27,500 bases of DNA from Prorocentrum cordatum (Eukaryota; Sar; Dinophyceae; Prorocentrales; Prorocentraceae): NCBI GenBank assembly GCA_963575745.1, contig CAUYUJ010014543.1:284303-311802 (forward strand). Direction: 5' to 3'. Every line of letters starts with the position of its first letter. Positions within the stretch are counted from its first letter, which is position 1. Made by a program: the position numbers and the translations under genes. A model generated the notes under the pieces. It saw only the letters and a list, made by a program, of their open reading frames with translations, was not told where the DNA came from and searched no databases. This document shows positions 19,450-25,582 of the stretch, in pieces.

Positions 19450-19950
19450 CCAGGCCAAACCCATTTGTACTGAGGTGAAGAAGCAAACTGATCGCCAAAC
19501 TACCCCAAGAAGAAACTTGAAACTTCGAGGCCTTGGGCAAAGAGTGAGAAACAACCCCACTTAACCCCGTCAGTCGAATTGAGAAGGATATGATGCAGTC
19601 CCAGCTCATGAGAAATGACCTGGAGGCCTAAAGCCATGAGACACTTGTAATCCCAAGCATTCCCAGATTGAACCGAAAGCCATAATCCTGGCAAAGTGAT
19701 GAAATTGGCAATCCCATCCAAGCCCGTTTTGAACTGAAGTGAAGGGCTAAACTAAGTGCGAAGCAATCCCAAGTTAAGAAATGTCCCATCGAGGCTGTGG
19801 GCAAAGAGCAAGAATCGACCCCACTACTTTGGCCCTGACGGACGTGTTGAGGAGAGCAGAACTTAATCCCTGCCTCAGAGAAATGGCCTGGGGTCCCACT
19901 GAAAGCCCTTGTAATCCCAGATTGATCCAGGGTTGAACCAAGAAGAGAGC
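19450..19950. repeat. Diverged tandem duplication, about 265-bp period
   Basis: Matching landmarks in order: GAGGCCTTGGGCAAAGAG at 19,527 against GAGGCTGTGGGCAAAGAG at 19,791 (offset 264); GAGAAATGACCTGG at 19,610 against GAGAAATGGCCTGG at 19,878 (offset 268); CTTGTAATCCCA and GATTGAACC against CTTGTAATCCCAGATTGATCC. The two copies lie between ORF3 and ORF4 and hold no long frame. Confidence 0.75.
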
Positions 19951-20002
19951 TGAGGACCCGAAGGAAAGAAACACTTTAGCTGCATCTTCTGAACTGCCTC
20001 GG

Positions 20003-21277
20003 TCACATCAGGAAACGAGGTTTGCAAAGCAGGTGGCACCTTACATTGGCACCGTTATTGCCAGACTCCACCGTGATAAGATCTCCAACATCTTCAAACA
20101 TGTCCTTAACGTAGAGGAGTGCCACAATGCAGCTGCCAGCGAAGATCTGAGATTTGTCGTGTAGCCTCTCCTTCTTAGGGCAGACCTCTGGGCCAATGAA
20201 CGCTTCTTTGGTATAAAACCGCGCATTGAACAAATGGATGTCCTTGGAACGAAACGTGTTGAGCCCAAAGTGCCAGAGAATCTTCGTGACGTCCCTGGTA
20301 GTGAGATAGCCATGCTTTCCCAGAACTGGGATACTGTCTGAAACCAGTGGACCTTGATTGTCGATGATGAAAGGCGTAAGCTCACGAACTGCGATGATTT
20401 GGAAGTGTTCCCCGACCTTGGCCTTGAAGGTGTTCAAACCTGTAAGCTGGGGAACGAAAGCCATAATGTACCGCCTTGAGCTGGTGTGGTCTGTGCCGCC
20501 CTTCGGGGCGAAAATTGGGCATCCTGAGTGGTCGTACTCCAACTGAGACTTCAGCACTGGAGGGCCCAACTTGCTGATCCAGGGCTTCTTATCCTGTTCC
20601 CAGCTCTTTGGAGCAGGCTGCGACCTTCGGTCAGGCGAGTCGACTTCCGCTTCAGAGCCAGAGGAGGAACTCCTGGAGTCTGGTGATCCCGAAGACGGTA
20701 CTTCCCAGGTAGTGCCGCCCACAGGTTTGACAGGTGTTTCCCCACGGTAGTCCTGCGTCTCTGGCAAGGCATCATCCGACTCGGGCTTCGACCCCGACCC
20801 GCCACCCTGCAGTTGTTTCTTGAACCCACCTGAGTACTGCATCTTCCTGGCAATCGGTGAACGGCTCCGAGACGCAGAGTCTCCCCTGTGCACAGGTGCT
20901 GGGGGCGGCGTGGGGAGTATCCTGGCTTCGCGAGGGTCAGCACTTGAAGATGCTTTGGCCTTGAGACCCTGATTCTTGAACTCGACTGTCCTTGCTTGGT
21001 CCTCCTTTTTCTGTTCGAGCTTCTTCTGCAGCTTGACTTTCTTCTCATTCGAGGTAAGCACGGGCTTCGTTTCCATCTTAACCAGACGCTTCCGAGCCCA
21101 ACGATCTAAGGCGTGGCGATCGAATCCAAAGAAAAGGGGGATAGTCGGCTGAATCTGATTCCCAATCAAATCCAGATCCTGAGAGTAACAGGTGTCCGTG
21201 GTGAAAGTAAATGTAGCCCCGCTGGGCGCAGTACGATAGCAAATGTGTGTCTGGGTTGCGCCAGACAAAGCCGATGG
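20003..21277 (-). CDS. ORF3 of the LINE, unknown protein
   Basis: The frame continues directly from ORF2 after a single TAG (21,278-21,280) and runs 424 codons to a stop at 20,003. The first ATG is at 21,076-21,074 (METKPVLTSNEKK); upstream of it 67 more codons are open (PSALSGATQTHIC...). Layout from the TAG: a region of mixed character, then a Lys/Glu-rich probable helix (KKVKLQKKLEQKKEDQ, around residue 78), a Ser/Pro/Arg-rich disordered middle with SRSRSP and DSRSSSSGSEAE, and a globular C-terminal third (ILWHFGLNTF, VALLYVKDMFEDVGDL). The disordered basic middle would suit nucleic-acid or RNP binding, but this is inference. No protease, RNase H, helicase or zinc-knuckle motif is seen. 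A third ORF after the RT is uncommon in LINEs. Confidence 0.65.
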   Translation of the reverse strand, partial: PSALSGATQTHICYRTAPSGATFTFTTDTCYSQDLDLIGNQIQPTIPLFFGFDRHALDRWARKRLVKMETKPVLTSNEKKVKLQKKLEQKKEDQARTVEFKNQGLKAKASSSADPREARILPTPPPAPVHRGDSASRSRSPIARKMQYSGGFKKQLQGGGSGSKPESDDALPETQDYRGETPVKPVGGTTWEVPSSGSPDSRSSSSGSEAEVDSPDRRSQPAPKSWEQDKKPWISKLGPPVLKSQLEYDHSGCPIFAPKGGTDHTSSRRYIMAFVPQLTGLNTFKAKVGEHFQIIAVRELTPFIIDNQGPLVSDSIPVLGKHGYLTTRDVTKILWHFGLNTFRSKDIHLFNARFYTKEAFIGPEVCPKKERLHDKSQIFAGSCIVALLYVKDMFEDVGDLITVESGNNGANVRCHLLCKPRFLM

Positions 21278-24229
21278 CTACTGAAGGCGAAGGTGAAGCG
21301 GTTGCCGAACCCAATCAAGCATTTCTTGAGCAAGACCCAAACGAAACTTTTTGTCCCGGGAGCCCTGAGGAGAGAATAAGGTGGTCCAGGCATCCTTGTC
21401 ATACCTGAAAACGCATCCCCTATGCGAGCGTGAGTGGGTACGGCTGCCACCAAAGTTGTCAAAGGAGCGATTCTGAATAACCCAATGCTTGCAATATTGA
21501 AACAGCCTCGACGAAAAATCTTCTGGATGTCTTTGCATGTGTGAAACCCAACTAATAGCTGAATCCAAATGGAAAATAGCCCATGAGACCTCTTTGAACC
21601 CCTTGGTTTTGCGATTTCTGCGTAAACTGAATTGTTCGGGAGATTCCCCCGGGAGCCTTCTGAGTTTCAACATGATCCTGATACATTGATTCTGAGCCTT
21701 GGTAATCAAATCCGCCGTCGTTTTACAAGGGACCCAGGCAGCACCTCTGGATCGGATAATCCCCCCCGCCATACAGTTAAGTTTAGAGAGACGTTTAGAC
21801 ATGGGGATTTGCTCGTTAATCAAGAACCTACTGTTAGCCCAAAAGGCTTTGTTGATCTGTGAAATACCCTGCTTGACATCTTCGTGACAGGATCCAGTGG
21901 CGGAGAGAATTGGACCCAGCACCTTAGCCTCCGGTACTACAGCCCAAGTTTTCCCAAAGGAATCAGACCACTTGTATCCTCGAAAGAAGTAGGGGTAGGC
22001 CGGAAGGATTTCCCGATCGTCTTTGAGTTTGAGCCGATGTTCATTCCAGAGCTCCGACTCTACCAGTGCGGTCAGAGTTGCAAGGTCTTGTTCCGAGGAC
22101 GCCACCACGAAGATATTATCTGACCAGCTGAGAAGAGCAATCCTGAAATCGAAGCCCAACTGCTCGCAACGGATAGAGATTCCCAAAGAAGAATGGGCGA
22201 TTTTCTCCAGGGTGGAGGCGAAACAATCTTCTACGGAAACGCGCGCCAGTATGCATGCCGTCCCAGCTCCTTGCATCAACCCACGGTCTCTTTGGATAAT
22301 CCCAGTGTTTGAGTCCAAAAGTGAGATGGAAACTCGAGGGTTCCTATGCAACCTGATGCAGCCCACTGCTAAGAAAAGAGGGACTCCCCGTCCCAATAGA
22401 CTCCGCAGGACTAATCCATAACGAATCTGATCGTGGTGAGCTTTGATATCAGTAATCCCAACCATTCCTTTGTTAAAGTGATCTCGGCCATATTCTAAAA
22501 TGTGATAGACACTCGTGTGAAGTTCCTGTAATTGTCCACCTTTGCTGAGCCCAAAAATAAGACCCTTGAGACCTTTAGAATCAGTGTATGAATCCAGAAC
22601 TGGCAGAATGGCCCTTGCCACATATGCGTGCCCAATCTTGGCAATTGCAGGCTGAGGAATGACAACTCTAGTTTGAGAAGGGGTTCCAAAACCCTTGATC
22701 TTGTTACCCAGGTGGCCCCCGAATGTGACGTCGTTCCAAAATTCGGGATCGCCTAAGCAGGCCTGTATACACCCCGTGAGCCTTTGGGACCATCCCGAAG
22801 CTTTTACTACCGCCGTACAGGCGAACTCTGTGTCGATCTTTCGGGGGGCCTTGATGTTGTCCAGCGCGTCCTCCAACAATGAGGGAATGATGGGGTCGCT
22901 GTAGAAGTTGAAGAAACCCAAAGAGCGAAGCCAGGCGATGTCCTCCTGACGCTCCGATTCTGAGAGTCCCCACCTCTCGCTGTATTCTTCAGCAACCAGT
23001 GTGGTACAGCGGTCCACTTCAAAAATCTTGACTTGATCTACACAGAAGCCCAATATGGGTAGGAGAGACTTGCGGGAGGCCCAGACCCGTTTTCCTTGAG
23101 AGGCGTTGAGCGCAACCTGAGCCAAATCGCGTTGAAGTTTAGTTATCTTAAGAGCTTTCAAGAGGAGCTGACCCAAGGCGACCCTCGTGGCTTCGTTAAG
23201 TTCGGAGTTGAACCGTGTCCTGAGACTCTTGACCCAAAATGGCTCTTCGGCAAATCTCCTAAAACTCCTTGGGAGAGCCTGAGTCGCTTCATAAACCTGG
23301 CCCAACATGTTTTCCCAGAAATCAAAGGAGAGGGTGAGGTCCCTTGGATCATGATACCTGACCGCACATGAATCGGGCTGTTCTTCGTCATTTAGACGAA
23401 TAAGTTCCGCTGATTCGGGAAACAGACCCTGGGCGATCTTCCTAACCTCCAAAATGTTTGTAGGAGTCCACAGGAGAGGTCTTCTCTTACGAACCTGCTG
23501 GTGAAAGGCCAGGACATCACAGCCAATAAGGGCATGGTCCCCTGGGACGCCCGCCCAGCAGGCGAAACAGTCAAAAGAGAGATCACTCCTGGCGAGAGCA
23601 ATGTGATCGATCGTGCTGTTGGCTTGAGAGAGCGCCTGCTCACCATCGGGCTTCCTAGTGAATTGCATGGAAGTCTCTTGGAACCTGAGAGGGCACCAAT
23701 GGAGATCGAGATATGAACAAGCTTCGCAGAACGATCGGAATTTCTGGTCTCCGTTACCTTGATCGGCATTCATGTCCCCCAACCAAGAGAGAGTAGACCC
23801 CACAGGGCGGGATCGACCGAGTTGGATGGCACAGTTTAGAGAATCATGGAAAAAATCATGGGCAAGATGAGAGAAGAGAAAGGATCTGGCATGATGGTGG
23901 CATCCATCGAGACAGTCGGGACGAAGATCAACACGGATAGATCTCCAATCGCAGACAATGTCTTTCACACGTTTTCTCAGAGATTTGTGCACAAGCACGC
24001 CCATGGCCCTACACCCGGGGCCAGAGTGATGGCGGTAGTAAGCGTGGCCATTGAAAACAGGGCGTAGTAGCCCATCGTTTTGAAGGCAGCCCTTGAAATC
24101 CGCCTCTAAGATACAAATTAAGCCCCAGCACTTCAGCTCGAGCAAATCTAGGTTGGCTTGCATTTGAGTCTCGTCGGCCCACTTGCCCTGCACATTGAGT
24201 GCACAAACGAGACCCCTCACGTAGGCATC
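21278..24229 (-). CDS. ORF2: AP endonuclease-reverse transcriptase of a LINE
   Basis: Counting residue 1 as the GTG at 24,220: the endonuclease spans about 4-240, with catalytic-type residues Asn9 (ALNV), Glu39 (ILEA), Asp149/Asn151 (GDMNAD), Asp205 (STIDHI) and Asp228-His229 (GDHALI). The RT spans about 500-740: FGLSKGGQ (556-563), motif A TDIKAHHD (Asp591), motif B GLMQG (647-651), motif C SWSDN (Asp701-Asn702). A C-terminal WVSHMQRHPED (891-901) matches the W..H..R.P region of related elements. The protein nicks the target DNA and copies the RNA at the nick (target-primed reverse transcription). Odd points: motif C has Asn where most RTs have a second Asp; motif A lacks the usual AFD Phe; the frame has no ATG before residue 20 (24,163), which would lose Asn9. 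It is separated from ORF1 by only one in-frame TGA. About 980 residues without a stop argues for a recently active copy. Confidence 0.92.
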   Translation of the reverse strand, partial: DAYVRGLVCALNVQGKWADETQMQANLDLLELKCWGLICILEADFKGCLQNDGLLRPVFNGHAYYRHHSGPGCRAMGVLVHKSLRKRVKDIVCDWRSIRVDLRPDCLDGCHHHARSFLFSHLAHDFFHDSLNCAIQLGRSRPVGSTLSWLGDMNADQGNGDQKFRSFCEACSYLDLHWCPLRFQETSMQFTRKPDGEQALSQANSTIDHIALARSDLSFDCFACWAGVPGDHALIGCDVLAFHQQVRKRRPLLWTPTNILEVRKIAQGLFPESAELIRLNDEEQPDSCAVRYHDPRDLTLSFDFWENMLGQVYEATQALPRSFRRFAEEPFWVKSLRTRFNSELNEATRVALGQLLLKALKITKLQRDLAQVALNASQGKRVWASRKSLLPILGFCVDQVKIFEVDRCTTLVAEEYSERWGLSESERQEDIAWLRSLGFFNFYSDPIIPSLLEDALDNIKAPRKIDTEFACTAVVKASGWSQRLTGCIQACLGDPEFWNDVTFGGHLGNKIKGFGTPSQTRVVIPQPAIAKIGHAYVARAILPVLDSYTDSKGLKGLIFGLSKGGQLQELHTSVYHILEYGRDHFNKGMVGITDIKAHHDQIRYGLVLRSLLGRGVPLFLAVGCIRLHRNPRVSISLLDSNTGIIQRDRGLMQGAGTACILARVSVEDCFASTLEKIAHSSLGISIRCEQLGFDFRIALLSWSDNIFVVASSEQDLATLTALVESELWNEHRLKLKDDREILPAYPYFFRGYKWSDSFGKTWAVVPEAKVLGPILSATGSCHEDVKQGISQINKAFWANSRFLINEQIPMSKRLSKLNCMAGGIIRSRGAAWVPCKTTADLITKAQNQCIRIMLKLRRLPGESPEQFSLRRNRKTKGFKEVSWAIFHLDSAISWVSHMQRHPEDFSSRLFQYCKHWVIQNRSFDNFGGSRTHSRSHRGCVFRYDKDAWTTLFSPQGSRDKKFRLGLAQEMLDWVRQPLHLRLQ

Positions 24230-25294
24230 TCAGAGAGAGAGTGCCTCGTCGATGGTGTCTTTCAGCGTCTTGCGGAGCGCTTCATCGGGGATCTCCTTGA
24301 GAGACTCGTGCCACTGAAATTCCCCATCCTTGATAACACCTATCTGATGGTCCAAGACGAAAAATTTTCGAGTCCGAGAACAAATCACGTAACTGTCTGT
24401 GCGATCTCCCATTGCCTTTTCCAGTGCACCTGAAACTGTCTTGAACAATTTTGCTGGGCCCCGCTCCTCCTTAGTACTGATCTGTCCACACCAGATCAAA
24501 TTTTCCAAGTACCCAGGGATCTTGAGATCACGGATCGTAGCTGCCGCTTGAAGTCCCACCGCAATCGAACTCCATTTGATCTCCACACAACTCCCATACC
24601 CAAATGGTGCAACAATATGCGTGGGCTGGGGAACGTCTGCTCGGCGAAGGATCGCCCGCGCCTTTTCCAGAGCCTCCTGCTTCTTGAGATTCCAGCCCAA
24701 GTTGGTGAGAATGAAGATGTCTCTATCTGCTCTTGGGGCGCTGGCCCATGGCGGACCCTTTTTCCTGGAGGGACCCTGGCTTGACTGGCTTTCTAGTTGT
24801 TTGGCTGCCATTTCCGCGCGCAGGGACTTCTGCTCCAGTTCGACAGCCAGAATCCTTTCGTTGAAGGCTTTCTGCACCTCGGTCTCACCTGCCTCAAGGT
24901 TGGCAAGCTTTACTTCGTGGTCATTGATCAAAGTGACGGCTACTGAGAATTCCTGAGCCAACGCCTTTTGAGTTCCCAATACGTCAAGTTGTAACGAATG
25001 GATACGGTCCTTGATGGGAGCGATCTTTTTATCTAGAAGCGACTCGAGTTGCACCAAAAATCCGTCAGCCCCTGTGGCTGTCGAGACAGCCCCTGAAGAA
25101 ATTGAACCATTCTCTCCCAGGCCTGTACCCTTAGCAGAACCCTTGGCCGCCAGTGTTCTCATAGCCTTCGAGGCTTCTTGCTGATTTTCTTTGTCTTCGT
25201 CTACCATCTGAGCATCGTCTCTCAGTCTTTTCTGCTTGTCGATATCTAAAGACAAGAGCTTTTGCATGGTTTCTCCAATCTGCAAAGTCGGCAT
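24230..25294 (-). CDS. ORF1 of the LINE: coiled-coil, RRM-like RNA-binding protein
   Basis: The start chosen is the first ATG (25,294-25,292, MPTLQIGETMQKLL), giving 354 residues; the open frame reaches 25,441 without another ATG. Layout: a Lys/Glu-rich N-terminus (DKENQQEASKAMR), a Gly/Ser/Thr linker, a long heptad-like helix at about 79-168 (QLESLLDKKIAPIKDRI to ERILAVELEQKSLRAEM), a basic linker (GPSRKKGPPW), an RRM-like alpha/beta region at about 191-259 (DIFILTNLGW, then a helix, then GYGSCVEIKW and a helix), and a C-terminal domain (RTRKFFVLDHQIG). This order of coiled coil, RRM and C-terminal domain matches L1 ORF1p, which trimerises and coats the element RNA. It ends LSL-TGA and the same frame continues into ORF2. 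The RRM call is from pattern, not alignment. Confidence 0.78.
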   Translation of the reverse strand: MPTLQIGETMQKLLSLDIDKQKRLRDDAQMVDEDKENQQEASKAMRTLAAKGSAKGTGLGENGSISSGAVSTATGADGFLVQLESLLDKKIAPIKDRIHSLQLDVLGTQKALAQEFSVAVTLINDHEVKLANLEAGETEVQKAFNERILAVELEQKSLRAEMAAKQLESQSSQGPSRKKGPPWASAPRADRDIFILTNLGWNLKKQEALEKARAILRRADVPQPTHIVAPFGYGSCVEIKWSSIAVGLQAAATIRDLKIPGYLENLIWCGQISTKEERGPAKLFKTVSGALEKAMGDRTDSYVICSRTRKFFVLDHQIGVIKDGEFQWHESLKEIPDEALRKTLKDTIDEALSL

Positions 25295-25570
25295 TGCCGA
25301 AAGTGTAAGAACGAGCCAATTGCCCAAAATTTTTGAGATGAAAATGAAGCGCCGAATTGACAAAACCCAACAAATTCGCGAATTCGCCAAATTGAGTCGA
25401 TATCCCACCAATGAAAATGAAATCTCACTGATAAATCCCACTGATTAGACCCAAATTGAACCAATCTCGCTGAACCCGAAGACGAAGGCAGCGATGGCTG
25501 CCGCGCCGCCCGCGCCGCCCCCCCGCGGCCCCCTTGAGCCCGGAGGCAGCCCTTGAGCCAAAACGGGAAG
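25295..25570 (-). promoter_or_regulatory. 5' leader of the LINE
   Basis: About 276 bases from the presumed 5' end to the ORF1 ATG. The outer ~90 bases are GC-rich (CCG/CGC repeats at 25,500-25,530) and the inner part is AT-richer. It holds the two spliced-leader relics. Any internal promoter would have to lie here; I see no TATA-type or other named signal. Confidence 0.5.
25533..25551 (-). promoter_or_regulatory. DinoSL relic, copy 2 (decayed)
   Basis: The minus strand ends GGGCTCAAG at 25,533, 19 bases inside copy 1. GGCTCAAG matches the last 8 bases of the leader, and the preceding GCC-containing text is only loosely similar. A tandem, more decayed inner copy is what repeated rounds of trans-splicing and retroposition leave in dinoflagellate retroposed genes. 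Eight bases alone would be weak; the position makes it plausible. Confidence 0.5.
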
Positions 25571-25573
25571 CGC
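25552..25573 (-). promoter_or_regulatory. DinoSL spliced-leader relic, copy 1
   Basis: The minus strand reads CCCGTTTTGGCTCAAG here. The last 12 bases (TTTTGGCTCAAG, 25,563-25,552) are identical to the 3' end of the 22-nt dinoflagellate spliced leader, and two of the next three bases also agree. The relic directly abuts the candidate target-site duplication, i.e. it sits exactly at the element's 5' end, where a reverse-transcribed trans-spliced RNA would place it. The outer bases of the leader are diverged. Confidence 0.78.
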
Positions 25574-25582
25574 CGTTGGCTG
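25571..25582. repeat. Candidate target-site duplication, right copy (5' side of the LINE)
   Basis: CGCCGTTGGCTG, identical to 16,609-16,620, directly next to the spliced-leader relic. Its position was found independently of that relic, so the two support each other. Confidence 0.7.

Larger units (their letters stand above)
16621..25570 (-). mobile_element. Non-LTR retrotransposon (LINE), apparently full length, about 8.95 kb
   Basis: Supported by an intact-looking AP endonuclease plus reverse transcriptase ORF, an upstream coiled-coil/RRM-like ORF1, a short 3' CAT-repeat tail, a 12-bp flanking direct repeat, and a spliced-leader relic at the 5' edge. The base composition inside is clearly lower in GC than both flanks, apart from the first ~90 bases of the 5' leader. 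Order on the minus strand: 5' leader, ORF1, TGA, ORF2, TAG, ORF3, spacer with a diverged tandem duplication, ORF4, ORF5 (frame-broken), 3' UTR, (CAT)n. No LTRs, integrase or protease are seen. Whether the 3.4 kb beyond ORF3 belongs to the same element is inferred from composition and from the tail and duplication at 16,609-16,636. Confidence 0.8.

Noticed and set aside
16621-25570. LTR retrotransposon or virus-like insertion
   Set aside because: No terminal repeats, protease, integrase or capsid motifs; endonuclease plus RT order and the 3' tail fit a non-LTR element.
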